Assembly (NCBI RefSeq): GCF_900230225.1
Contig: NZ_OCNH01000006.1
Span: forward strand, 186,001 to 250,000
Direction: 5' to 3'
Origin: Spirosoma fluviale
GTDB taxonomy: Bacteria; Bacteroidota; Bacteroidia; Cytophagales; Spirosomataceae
DNA: 64,000 nucleotides
The first letter of the stretch is position 1, and every line of letters begins with the position of its first letter. Positions 23,932 to 32,705 of this stretch are shown in pieces. The translations under genes were made by a program, and so were the position numbers. The notes beneath the pieces are model-generated. The model made no database searches. It was not told the origin of the DNA and saw only the letters and a list, made by a program, of their open reading frames with translations.

Positions 23932-25644
23932 ATGCGTCTGATTGCTTATTTTGGTCTGTTGCTGGTTCTCTTAATGACAACTGATTGTCGGCAGGCCAAG
24001 CCCGTTGTTACTCAAAAACCCGCTTCCAGACCAACCAGGCCGGTTACGGCTGCTCCGGCACCTCCCAAACAAGTAGCGGTTAAACCCGCCACGCCCAAAC
24101 CCATTCCACCCAGGGTACTGGTTCCCGACGTAGATACCCTTCCCTTCGACGATACTCCCGAGCAGATACTGGCCGCCCGTGGGCCTATACCCCCCAAGCG
24201 GGAGTTTCGGGCAGTGTGGGTCGCTACGGTCAATAATATCGACTGGCCCAGCAAGAAAGGATTACCCGTGGCCGACCAGCAGCGCGAAATCGTAGCTATG
24301 TTCGATCAGCACCAGCAGATGGGGCTCAATGCCGTGGTGGTGCAGGTCCGGTCGGCTGCCGATGCTTTTTACGCCCGAGGATCGGAGCCGTGGTCGGAAT
24401 GGCTTACGGGTCAGCAGGGGTTAGCTCCGCAGCCATTCTATGACCCGCTGGAGTTCATGATTGACCAAGCGCACGAACGTGGGCTGGAGTTTCATGCCTG
24501 GTTTAACCTCGACCGGGCCACCTTCAGTAAAACCGCCAGTGTGGCCCCCTCAAACATCGTTAACCGGAAACCCGAATGGATGCTGACCTACGGTGGGCGG
24601 AAACTGTTCAATCTGGGGATTCCGGCCGTTCGTTCGTACATCGCCGGGATTGTTGCCAATGTGGTGCGCGAATACGATGTGGACGGGATTCACTTCGACG
24701 ATTATTTCTATCCCTACGCCGAACCGGGTCAGGTTTTGCGGGACGATAGCACCTACAAGACTAATTACAACGGCATGAATAAAGCCGACTGGCGACGGGA
24801 TAATGTAACAAAGCTAGTTACCGAACTGCGGGACTCGATCCGGGCCAACAAACCCTGGGTGAAGTTCGGGATCAGTCCGTTTGGCATCTGGAAAAACAAA
24901 AGCAGTGACCCCGAGGGGTCGGCCACCAACGGCGGTCAGGCCTACTACGAACTCTATGCCGATACCCGTAAATGGGTGCGCGACGGCCTGATCGACTATG
25001 TTGTTCCGCAGGTGTATTTCAGCTCGGAGTTTGGGAGGGTGCCCTACAAAACGCTGGTCGATTGGTGGACTCGCAATTGTACAGAAAATTGTCATTTATA
25101 CATCGGGCACGGTGCTTACCGCGTGGGGCGCGGTTCGGAACGGGACCCCGGCTGGTGGCGGCCAACGGAATTTCCGGACCAGATGCGGTACAATCGGCAG
25201 CAGCAGGTCGTGAAGGGTAGCGTTTTCTTTAGTGCCAAAAACCTGCAAATAAATCCCCTTTCAATTCGGGATTCACTCCAAACGAATTTTTACCGGCATC
25301 CGGCCCTTATTCCTACCATGAAATGGCTGGACAGTATTCCGCCCCTGCCGCCCCGCGATTTAAAAGCTGCGACGACCAGCGAAGGCATCGAATTGTACTG
25401 GCATGAGTCGCCCGAAGCGCAGGATGGCGACATTGCCACTTCGTATGTGGTGTACCGGTTCGAAGGGCGTAAGCCCCACTTACGGCTGGATGACCCACGT
25501 TACATAGTAGCGCAGTGCCTCGGCGAATCCAGTACGCGCTACATCGACAAGACGGCTGACCCGAAAAAGAAATACGTATACGCCGTAACCGCCCTCGACC
25601 GGCTACAGAACGAGAGCCGGGAGGTAATTGTCCGGGTTCCTTAG
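23932..25644 (+). CDS. Exported glycoside hydrolase-like protein (GHL10/DUF187)
   Basis: A 570-aa exported protein of the GHL10 (YngK/DUF187) type, TIM-barrel relatives of glycoside hydrolases thought to act on cell wall or exopolysaccharide. The N-terminus (MRLIAYFGLLLVLLMTTDC) is a signal, with Cys19 a possible lipid site though the box is poor. A Pro/Ala-rich linker (about 30-75) precedes the catalytic region starting REFRAVWVATVNNIDWPSK; HFDDYFYPYAEPG and KFGISPFGIWKN are core family segments. A fibronectin-type-III-like domain covers about 475-570. I use ATG 23932 because the upstream frame overlaps the DUF2256 gene. Confidence 0.82.
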   Translation: MRLIAYFGLLLVLLMTTDCRQAKPVVTQKPASRPTRPVTAAPAPPKQVAVKPATPKPIPPRVLVPDVDTLPFDDTPEQILAARGPIPPKREFRAVWVATVNNIDWPSKKGLPVADQQREIVAMFDQHQQMGLNAVVVQVRSAADAFYARGSEPWSEWLTGQQGLAPQPFYDPLEFMIDQAHERGLEFHAWFNLDRATFSKTASVAPSNIVNRKPEWMLTYGGRKLFNLGIPAVRSYIAGIVANVVREYDVDGIHFDDYFYPYAEPGQVLRDDSTYKTNYNGMNKADWRRDNVTKLVTELRDSIRANKPWVKFGISPFGIWKNKSSDPEGSATNGGQAYYELYADTRKWVRDGLIDYVVPQVYFSSEFGRVPYKTLVDWWTRNCTENCHLYIGHGAYRVGRGSERDPGWWRPTEFPDQMRYNRQQQVVKGSVFFSAKNLQINPLSIRDSLQTNFYRHPALIPTMKWLDSIPPLPPRDLKAATTSEGIELYWHESPEAQDGDIATSYVVYRFEGRKPHLRLDDPRYIVAQCLGESSTRYIDKTADPKKKYVYAVTALDRLQNESREVIVRVP

Positions 25645-25646
25645 GC

Positions 25647-26894
25647 TTATTGGGCAAATTCTTCGATAACCTCAGACACGGGTCGGGCATTCGGGAAAAA
25701 GCTGATCAGCTTCAACAGTATACCTTCCACAACGGCATCCGGGCAGGAGGCTCCGCAGGTTAAGAGTACCGTAACCGGCGTCTCCAGCTCCGACCCTGCT
25801 CGTTTCGGAATGAAATTTTCGGTAACGATTTCCTCTTTGGTATGGCCGTTGAAATGCCGGATCAGCTTGTTGGATAGTATTTTCTGTTCCGATTCGATGA
25901 AGTACGTTGGCAACTTCTCCTCGCAAAGCTCAACAATGTGCGAAGTATTCGACGAATTATAGCCACCGGCAACAATGGCGAAATCGGCCGGGTAGGTCAG
26001 TAGCGCGTAGGTGGCGTCCTGGTTATCATTGGTGGCGTAGCAGAGTGTATCGCGGGTGTTGGCGAAATGGGCTTCGGTCGTGACAGGGGTCAGGGCATAT
26101 TTCTGCACCATAATCTGCTTCAGGAAATCGGCAATGCTTTGCGTATCCGATGCCAGCATGGTGGTTTGGTTCACAACCCCAATGCGCTGTAAGTCGCGCT
26201 CCGGGTCAAAGCCAAGGGAATATTGCCCGGCGAACTCGGTGTAGAATTCGGCCACCGGTAACTCGCCCGTAATGTATTTAGCCAGTCGCTGCGCCTGTGC
26301 CATGTCTTTAACGACAACAGTAGGTGCCGCTTCTTTGCTGTGGGAGAAGGTGGCCCGGGTTTCTTCGTGACTTGGTTTGCCGTGGACAATGACCGTATAA
26401 TCTTTCTGACCAATCTGACTGGCCTTATTCCACACTTTTTCAACAAAAGGGCAGGTGGTGTCGTATTTGGCAATGTCAAGACCAAGCGTCGAAAGTTGAT
26501 GCTGGGTTTCCAGGGTTGTTCCGAAGGCCGGTATGATGACTACGTCTTCGGGGGCCAGCTCAGACCAGGGAATCAGCTGATTGCCCTTCGTATCCATAAT
26601 AAACCGGACGCCCCGACTTTGCAGGTCGGCGTTTACGTCGGGGTTATGGATCATCTCGCTAAGCAGGAAAATCCGCTTGCCGGGGTTTTCTGCAATAGCT
26701 TTGTACGCGATCTCAACGGCGTTTTCGACCCCGTAGCAAAATCCGAAGTGTCGGGCAATCAACAGCCGGATCGGACCGAAATCCAGCAGAGTAGGAGTAA
26801 AATCGCGCTTCAATTTGTCGCGCTTCCGCCGAAACTCTTTCAGCGGGGTAATAATGCTACTGCGGTAATACTCAGGTATGTCGAACGATTTCAT
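25647..26894 (-). CDS. ispH: 4-hydroxy-3-methylbut-2-enyl diphosphate reductase
   Basis: Last enzyme of the MEP pathway, reducing HMBPP to IPP and DMAPP with a [4Fe-4S] cluster. The three cluster cysteines lie in HFGFCYGVENAV (near 53), TTCPFVEKV (near 146) and LTCGASCPDAVVEG (near 382); histidine in HGKPSHEET is also conserved. At 415 aa it is the long form with an N-terminal extension of about 40 residues (MKSFDIPEYYRSSIITPLKEF), as in several Bacteroidota and cyanobacteria. Convergent with the GHL10 gene, only 2 bp apart. Confidence 0.93.
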   Translation of the reverse strand: MKSFDIPEYYRSSIITPLKEFRRKRDKLKRDFTPTLLDFGPIRLLIARHFGFCYGVENAVEIAYKAIAENPGKRIFLLSEMIHNPDVNADLQSRGVRFIMDTKGNQLIPWSELAPEDVVIIPAFGTTLETQHQLSTLGLDIAKYDTTCPFVEKVWNKASQIGQKDYTVIVHGKPSHEETRATFSHSKEAAPTVVVKDMAQAQRLAKYITGELPVAEFYTEFAGQYSLGFDPERDLQRIGVVNQTTMLASDTQSIADFLKQIMVQKYALTPVTTEAHFANTRDTLCYATNDNQDATYALLTYPADFAIVAGGYNSSNTSHIVELCEEKLPTYFIESEQKILSNKLIRHFNGHTKEEIVTENFIPKRAGSELETPVTVLLTCGASCPDAVVEGILLKLISFFPNARPVSEVIEEFAQ

Positions 26895-26926
26895 TGACTG
26901 GAAGAGCGAATGAGTGAGAGAACAGG

Positions 26927-26971
26927 CCGCCGATGCGGTGAAATCGGACCGCCAATGCGGAGCGAAATCAC
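26927..26971. repeat. Two tandem palindromic units upstream of ispH
   Basis: Two similar units of about 22 bp in direct order (CCGCCGATGCGGTGAAATC then CCGCCAATGCGGAGCGAAATC), each with CCGC...GCGG arms. Located in the 243-bp gap before ispH, between its start codon and the putative promoter. Confidence 0.6.
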
Positions 26972-27039
26972 CATTTTAGACCTAACTCACGAATGAATCA
27001 CTAGTAAAAGAACAGAAGAGCAAAACGCTTCGTTCGATA

Positions 27040-27047
27040 CAAAGTTA
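27040..27047 (-). promoter_or_regulatory. Putative -7 box for ispH
   Basis: Minus strand TAACTTTG matches TAnnTTTG exactly. It gives a leader of roughly 140 nt that includes the two palindromic units at 26927-26971. No good -33 box was seen. Confidence 0.35.
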
Positions 27048-27137
27048 ACGATAGATATGGTATGTAGCATGGACGGGGCCGCCCGAGCGGTGGTACTCCG
27101 TGCAGCCGTAGGCTAAGTTGTAGTGCAATAAAATCCT

Positions 27138-27611
27138 ATGCCCAAACGACTACTGAAATACAAGAATTACGACATTCACAGCGTCACAACCGTGGCGGGT
27201 GAGAAGCAGAATGCCAACATTGCCGCGTGGGTGATGCAAACGGATATGGGCGGTAAGGTGCTGGCCGTGGCTTTGTATAAAGTTGATTACACCATTGAAC
27301 TGGTGCGGCAGAGCGGCATCCTGAATGTGAACTTGCTGGCAACCGACCAAACCCGCCTGATCCGTAAACTCGGCCAGCAATCGGGTCGGGGAAAGGACAA
27401 ATTTAATAACCTGCCTTATGCCCTGGATAGCCGCCACTGCCCGTATTTAACCGAAGCTATCGGCTACACCCAATGCCGGGTTATGCACAGCACCGATGCG
27501 GGCGACCACGAGCTGTTCATTTGCGAAGTGATAAAACAGGTGGTACTCAATCCGGAGAAAGAAGTAATGACGTATGCTTTTCTGAGAGTTAAAAAGCTGA
27601 TACGTGGGTAG
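27138..27611 (+). CDS. Flavin reductase-like domain protein
   Basis: A 157-aa cytoplasmic protein of the flavin reductase-like FMN-binding split-barrel family. Features: VTTVAGEKQNANIAAWVMQTDM near 18-39, the strand IELVRQSGILNVNLLATDQ, and a C-terminal FICEVIKQVVLNPEKE. Members bind FMN and reduce it or related substrates with NAD(P)H. Without partner monooxygenase genes nearby the physiological partner is unknown. The following DoxX-like gene starts 58 bp later and could be co-transcribed. Confidence 0.8.
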   Translation: MPKRLLKYKNYDIHSVTTVAGEKQNANIAAWVMQTDMGGKVLAVALYKVDYTIELVRQSGILNVNLLATDQTRLIRKLGQQSGRGKDKFNNLPYALDSRHCPYLTEAIGYTQCRVMHSTDAGDHELFICEVIKQVVLNPEKEVMTYAFLRVKKLIRG

Positions 27612-27669
27612 ATAGGGTTGTGTATTTGTCTATATTTGGCTATTGCACGACACACCAACTTCTCCTTTT

Positions 27670-28950
27670 ATGACTATTGACGTCACTACCCCTGTCCGCA
27701 AATGGCCTCTGGGGCACAAGTTGCTCTTTCGCTTCGGCTGTATCTACATTCTACTGTTTACATCGCCCTGGGCCTGGCTTTCTGAGATCCCCATTCTTAA
27801 TTTAATTGGTAAGTATTACGGCCTGGCCGAAGAGTGGCTCGTAAACCAGGCCAATGCCCATATTTTCCATATTAAGGACGTTCTGGTTCCGTTGAATGGC
27901 AGTGGCGATACATCCTACGGCTATGCTCAGTTGTGTTTTTTTCTTCTGGCAGCTGTTGTCGGTGCGCTGATCTGGTCGGTTTTCGACAAACGTAAAAATT
28001 ATGATGTTGCCTACTACGGACTTATGGTGCTGGTGAGGTATTTCGTTGCGATCATGGCCTTCAGCTACGGCATCATCAAACTGTTTGGACTCCAAATGGT
28101 CTTTCCCTCGATGAGTGCCCTGGCTACCCCGCTGGGCGATTTTTTGCCCATGCGCCTGTCCTGGTATTTTATTGGGTATTCGACACCTTATCAGTTTTTT
28201 TCGGGTGCGGTGGAGGTGCTGGCAGGCACCCTGTTACTCTTCCGGCGAACCAGTACGCTGGGGGCCTTTGTGGCCGCCAGTGTTTTCCTCAACGTAATGG
28301 TCTTGAATTTTTGCTACGATATCCCGGTGAAGCTGTTTTCGGCCCACCTGTTTATTTTTAGTAACGTTCTGTTGCTGAGCGATGCCAAGCGGCTACTTAA
28401 TTTCTTTATTTACAACAAAGCCACCCAGCCTGCTCCGCAAGTTGCACTCCCCGAAAAGTGGATGCGAACGACCCAGATAGTGCTGAAAATTGCCTTTGTA
28501 ATCCTGTTTATCGGCATGCCATTGTACGGGTCATACCAGCGGGCGTTCGGACCGGGTGATTCGGGAGCAGCGAAGAAGCTGACGACGGGCTTTTTCTCGG
28601 TCGATCAGTTTCAGGGTAATGTGGCGGATAGCCTGCGCTGGAAAGATGTGGTCTTCGAACCGAACACCTCCGGAAGTATCCTGACGGCCGATACCCTCTT
28701 CCGGCAGCGCTACCGACGGGGCTATTTCAGCTATTCGTTCGACTCACTGGCGCATACCATCGCCTTCAAAAAGTTTCCATCCGATTCAACGGCACTGTTC
28801 ACACTGGGCTATGTTATGCCCGACACGAATCATGTGGTGTTACGTGGGAAGATCAGGAACGATTCGGTGATGATTGCCCTAACTCGTCAGAAACGCCATT
28901 TTCAACTTGCCGAACGCCAGTTTCACTGGCTCTCCGAAGCCAACCGCTGA
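27670..28950 (+). CDS. DoxX-like polytopic membrane protein
   Basis: A 426-aa inner-membrane protein. The ATG at 27670 starts MTIDVTTPVRKWPLGHKLLFRFGCIY. Several helices lie between residues 15 and 250 (for example FFLLAAVVGALIWSVF, YFVAIMAFSYGIIKLFGLQM and YQFFSGAVEVLAGTLLLF), a pattern like an enlarged DoxX-type core, then one more helix near 275-292 and a soluble C-terminal domain of about 130 residues rich in beta strands. Function unknown. It ends 36 bp before the convergent DUF4249 gene. Confidence 0.65.
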   Translation: MTIDVTTPVRKWPLGHKLLFRFGCIYILLFTSPWAWLSEIPILNLIGKYYGLAEEWLVNQANAHIFHIKDVLVPLNGSGDTSYGYAQLCFFLLAAVVGALIWSVFDKRKNYDVAYYGLMVLVRYFVAIMAFSYGIIKLFGLQMVFPSMSALATPLGDFLPMRLSWYFIGYSTPYQFFSGAVEVLAGTLLLFRRTSTLGAFVAASVFLNVMVLNFCYDIPVKLFSAHLFIFSNVLLLSDAKRLLNFFIYNKATQPAPQVALPEKWMRTTQIVLKIAFVILFIGMPLYGSYQRAFGPGDSGAAKKLTTGFFSVDQFQGNVADSLRWKDVVFEPNTSGSILTADTLFRQRYRRGYFSYSFDSLAHTIAFKKFPSDSTALFTLGYVMPDTNHVVLRGKIRNDSVMIALTRQKRHFQLAERQFHWLSEANR

Positions 28951-28986
28951 AACAGCTGATGGGCCGGAAGTCTCGTTACAGCCCGA

Positions 28987-29889
28987 TCAGTCTTCCCGCA
29001 CCCGAATATTGGCTTCGCTGACGGAGACGGTTTTGCTCCGAACGGCCGAGGTGATAAAGAAGCCGGTTGCTTTACGGCCGTTTGCCCTGGTATTGATGAT
29101 GTTGGTGGGCAGATTGACCGAAGGCGTGGCGAACAGGCCCCCATTGGTAATCTGCGCTCGTAGTACCTGCCAGAAATCGAAGTCTGCCAGCGTGATCGAC
29201 TGAACCTCTACCTTCACGACATCATTCAGGTTATACAAACTGTCTGGATTGATAGATCGTCGGATGGGTGCAATGAATACCAGCCCATCCGTAACGTTAC
29301 CGGCCCCCCGGAAGCCACCATCCTGCGAAGTAATGATGTTGTCCGGCTTGTTCTGCAACTCGCCATTTCGAGAGAAACGAATCCGATAGTAGTCGGTTGC
29401 TCCCGCTATATCGGTTGCGTACAATTCAGCTCGGTACCCCTCCGTGCTCGAAAATGGGTTTAACTTCCGCTTGACGAAAATGATGGAGTCGATGGGTGGT
29501 ACGCGGTTCATTTTCGTACTGGCCTGGTACGTTTCTCCCTGATAGGCGATGGAAAGCTGGTACGTCCGGCCAACGCGCCCGAGCGTGTCTTTAGTCGAAG
29601 GTTGCCAAACATAATACCCGTCGTTATCGGGGTCGGTAAAGGGGTACGTCTTCCCGGTATTATCCGAAACTGTGACAGTGGCACTGGTTGCGGGCGTTGG
29701 CTGGCTATTGTTGAAATAAGCCGCCGTTTGGGTGAGCCGGATGGTTTGCGGGCCGGGTAAGTCGGTAAGGGTACCGTCCACCGAAAGCTGCGTCGGACCG
29801 GTATCCAGCTTGGCATCAATCACCGTCGTACACCCGTTGAGGGCAAAAACGACAGCTAAAAAGAGGAAAAGAACACTGTATCGTTGCAT
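28987..29889 (-). CDS. DUF4249 family outer-membrane lipoprotein
   Basis: A 300-aa lipoprotein: signal peptide MQRYSVLFLFLAVVFALNGC with Cys20 as lipid attachment site. The mature part matches the DUF4249 pattern, starting TTVIDAKLDTGPTQLSVDGTLTDLPGPQTIRLTQTA and continuing with beta-rich segments. DUF4249 proteins nearly always follow a TonB-dependent receptor gene in Bacteroidota and are presumed to be its surface partner in uptake. Here the receptor lies immediately upstream in the same orientation, 72 bp away, the gap being filled by an inverted-repeat element. Confidence 0.88.
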   Translation of the reverse strand: MQRYSVLFLFLAVVFALNGCTTVIDAKLDTGPTQLSVDGTLTDLPGPQTIRLTQTAAYFNNSQPTPATSATVTVSDNTGKTYPFTDPDNDGYYVWQPSTKDTLGRVGRTYQLSIAYQGETYQASTKMNRVPPIDSIIFVKRKLNPFSSTEGYRAELYATDIAGATDYYRIRFSRNGELQNKPDNIITSQDGGFRGAGNVTDGLVFIAPIRRSINPDSLYNLNDVVKVEVQSITLADFDFWQVLRAQITNGGLFATPSVNLPTNIINTRANGRKATGFFITSAVRSKTVSVSEANIRVRED

Positions 29890-29891
29890 AA

Positions 29892-29963
29892 GTAGTGCCG
29901 ACCTCCCGGTCGGGTGTTTAGCAGTAGCTGTATCTCGTCCAACCGTCCCCGGTCGGTACGACT
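29892..29963. repeat. Degenerate copy of the CCGACC...GGTCGG inverted repeat
   Basis: The whole gap between receptor and DUF4249 genes is made of GC-rich mirrored segments: CCGACCTCCCGGTCGG near 29899-29914 and ACCGTCCCCGGTCGGTACGA near 29942-29961. It resembles the perfect element at 7272-7346 and touches the receptor stop codon. Confidence 0.6.
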
Positions 29964-32406
29964 AAAATTTGAAATTATACGTTACAGACGGAATGGCGGT
30001 CGCAAAAACTGAATAGCGAATGGCTTCCGTTACGCGGGGATTATCGGCGTTCGGTTGGAAATACACGGAAAACGGGTTCTTACGGGCGTAGACGTTATAA
30101 ACCGAGAATACCCAGTTGTCGTCTTTTCGCTTACCCGGCCGTTTGCGTCCCTGTAAGGTAGCGGCCAGATCGAGCCGGTGGTACGGCGGAATGCGGTAGT
30201 TATTCCGGGCATTGTCGGTATTCTGTGGCACTACGTAGCCCTGGTACTCAAAGCGGTTGGTTGGGAACGTGCCGGGGGTTCCGCTGGCCAGCGTGAAGGT
30301 AGCCGAGAAGTTCCAGCGTTTGGCGTTGGGTGGATCGACCAGCAGTACCGTTGTCAGCGTGTGCCGTTTGTCGAAGCGCGTTGCATACCAGTTATTGTTA
30401 TTGATCCCGTCTACCTGCCGCTCCGTTTTCGCTAGCGTGTAGCTAACCCAGCCATTCACGACGCCCGTGTTGCGTTTTACATAAAACTCGGCCCCGTATG
30501 CGCGTCCTTTGCCGCTCAGCAGATCGCCTTCGAGGTATTTGTTCAGGATCAGGCTGGCTCCGTCGATGTAGTCAATCTGGTTCTGCAGCCATTTGTAATA
30601 AACTTCTACCGAGGCTTCGAACTCGCTGCCCGTTCCGCTGGAGCGTCCAAAGTTCTTGAAATACCCCCCGGCCACCTGATCGGCAATCTGCGGTTTAATG
30701 TTGTTGGTCGACGGTGTCCAGATGTCCAGGGGCGTCGACGCCGTTGTGTTGGAAACCAGGTGAATGTACTGCGCCATTCGGTTGTAGCTGAGTTTCAGCG
30801 AACTATTGCCAGACAGATCCAACTTGGTCGAAAAGCGGGGTTCCCAGTTACCGTACGTCTTGATCACCTCTCCGCCCCGGTACCCTACCGTAGTAATAAC
30901 TTCCCGGCGGCTACCCAGCGGCACATCGGTCCGGAAGGTGTACGCTTCGCCCTGGCCAACATAATTGAATAATGAATAGCGAAGGCCGTATTGCAGTTGG
31001 ATTTTTGGGGTCAGTTGCTGCTCATTGCCTACATAGAGAGCCGCTTCCATAGCCCGCTTGCTGGCTATGCCAAACGTCCGAACGCTGCCCGAGCTGGCGG
31101 CTGTTGCGGTGCCTGGCTGAAAATCATGCGCGATAACCTGACCGCCAAACGAGATGGTGTTTTTGCCCAGAAACAGCGAAAAGTCCGGCTTCAGGCTATA
31201 ATCGACAATGCGGGAGTCGGTTCGGAAGAAGTCGTTAGGCCGTTTTCCTTTCAGATCGGAGTTCAGGGAGTAATCGTAATTGCTATAATACGCCGTCGTG
31301 TTCAGGAAAAGGCGGTCGCTGAAAACGTGGTTCCAGCGGGCCGAGAGTGTTGTATTGCCCCAGTTGAACCCGAAATCAGAGCCAAACACATCGCGACCCA
31401 GATAACCCGATAGAAACACCGTGTTTTTGTCGTTGATACGGTAATTGCCTTTCGCCGTGAGGTCGTAGAAATAGAACTTGGCTCCTTTCAGATCGCCGGT
31501 CAGGAACGGCTGGGCCAGCACGTCAGCGTAGGAGCGTCGGGCAGCTACAATAAACGACCCTTTTCCCTTGAAAAGTGGCCGCTCGTAGGCCAGGCGACTG
31601 AAAATAAGGCCGATACCTCCGCTAACTTCGGGTTTCTTGGCGTTACCTTCTTTCAGTCGGACATCCAGAATAGACGCAATCCGACCACCATAATTGGCCG
31701 GGATTCCCCCTTTGATAAGCTTTACGTCTTTCACCGCATCGGGGTTAAAGACCGAGAAGAAACCAAACAGGTGCGAGGAGTTGTAAACCGGGGCTTCGTC
31801 TAAAAGCACCAGATTTTGGTCGATACTGCCGCCCCGAACGTTGAAACCGGTAGCGCCTTCGCCCACCGTCGATACGCCCGGCAGCAGTTGAATGCTCCGG
31901 ATCACGTCGACCTCGCCCAGCAGGGCCGGAATGCGTTGCAGGGTTTTGACATCGATCCGGTTGACGCTCATTTCGATGTTCTTCACGTTATCGTCTTCCC
32001 GTTTGGTCGAGACAACCACTTCCTGAAGCTGCTTGCCTTCCTGGGTCAGCTCGAGGTTAAGGCGTACGTTCCGGTCAACGAGATCGACCGTTCGGGTTTG
32101 TCGTGCATAGCCAACGTAGCTAATCACAAGGTTATAACTGCCCGCCGGAAGCGTAACAGCATAAAATCCGTAGCTATTGGTAACAGCGCCGGTTCCGGTT
32201 TCTTTCACGTACACAGAGACGCCGATTAGTCCTTCGCCATTACCGGCATCTTTTATGTAGCCGCTTACGGTCAGGGCGGCTGCCCGCACGCTTTTCTCCT
32301 GCGCACTGTTGCCCGCTGTATTTTGTGTTGCCTGCGCGCTGCCAGACTGTAGCGACATGACGTAAATAAGCAGGCTACAAAGCCAAAATGGTAATGTATG
32401 TTTCAT
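29962..32406 (-). CDS. TonB-dependent receptor with carboxypeptidase-like N-terminal domain
   Basis: An 814-aa outer-membrane active transporter. After a signal peptide (about 1-25) comes a CarboxypepD_reg-like domain (about 48-125: VSGYIKDAGNGEGLIGVSVYV), then the plug (about 150-260, with LPGVSTVGEGATGFNVRGGSIDQNLVLLDEAPVYNSSH and KGGIPANYGGR), then a 22-strand barrel ending in the aromatic TAIPSVTYNFKF. This is the class without a SusD partner; the partner here is DUF4249. Substrate unknown; this class is often tied to iron, peptides or other non-glycan ligands. A candidate -7 box lies 53 bp upstream. Confidence 0.93.
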   Translation of the reverse strand: MKHTLPFWLCSLLIYVMSLQSGSAQATQNTAGNSAQEKSVRAAALTVSGYIKDAGNGEGLIGVSVYVKETGTGAVTNSYGFYAVTLPAGSYNLVISYVGYARQTRTVDLVDRNVRLNLELTQEGKQLQEVVVSTKREDDNVKNIEMSVNRIDVKTLQRIPALLGEVDVIRSIQLLPGVSTVGEGATGFNVRGGSIDQNLVLLDEAPVYNSSHLFGFFSVFNPDAVKDVKLIKGGIPANYGGRIASILDVRLKEGNAKKPEVSGGIGLIFSRLAYERPLFKGKGSFIVAARRSYADVLAQPFLTGDLKGAKFYFYDLTAKGNYRINDKNTVFLSGYLGRDVFGSDFGFNWGNTTLSARWNHVFSDRLFLNTTAYYSNYDYSLNSDLKGKRPNDFFRTDSRIVDYSLKPDFSLFLGKNTISFGGQVIAHDFQPGTATAASSGSVRTFGIASKRAMEAALYVGNEQQLTPKIQLQYGLRYSLFNYVGQGEAYTFRTDVPLGSRREVITTVGYRGGEVIKTYGNWEPRFSTKLDLSGNSSLKLSYNRMAQYIHLVSNTTASTPLDIWTPSTNNIKPQIADQVAGGYFKNFGRSSGTGSEFEASVEVYYKWLQNQIDYIDGASLILNKYLEGDLLSGKGRAYGAEFYVKRNTGVVNGWVSYTLAKTERQVDGINNNNWYATRFDKRHTLTTVLLVDPPNAKRWNFSATFTLASGTPGTFPTNRFEYQGYVVPQNTDNARNNYRIPPYHRLDLAATLQGRKRPGKRKDDNWVFSVYNVYARKNPFSVYFQPNADNPRVTEAIRYSVFATAIPSVTYNFKF

Positions 32407-32458
32407 TGCGTTTTTTCAAGGCATCCTTTCCACACAATAGTGGTTCAGGCTGCTGACG

Positions 32459-32466
32459 CAAAAGTA
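32459..32466 (-). promoter_or_regulatory. Putative -7 box for the TonB receptor
   Basis: Minus strand TACTTTTG matches TAnnTTTG exactly, 53 bp before the receptor start codon. The upstream side is very AT-rich but has no exact TTTG at 19 nt. Confidence 0.45.
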
Positions 32467-32603
32467 CGTACGGGTATATTAACGATAGATAAAAAATAGA
32501 TAAAACAGCTAAATACGATGCTGAACGGTGCGCTGTATAGGATAAAACCAATACAGGCTAATGTGGTCATGGAATGAAGGATAACAAAAAGGCGGCATGC
32601 GCT

Positions 32604-32668
32604 GTGTGGTCAGCCGGGTCGCCGGTGCGATTCTTAAAATTGACCACACGGCAGGAAACCGACCACAC
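32604..32668. repeat. Three copies of GTGTGGTC, two as an inverted pair
   Basis: GTGTGGTCA at 32604-32612, TGACCACAC at 32641-32649 and a third GACCACAC at 32661-32668. The spacing of 28 nt and then 11 nt could be a hairpin or a set of binding sites. It lies between the receptor promoter and the end of the first PPK2 gene. Confidence 0.55.
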
Positions 32669-32705
32669 CACTATATACTACGTTAGCGCACCAAAAATTT
32701 CTTAT

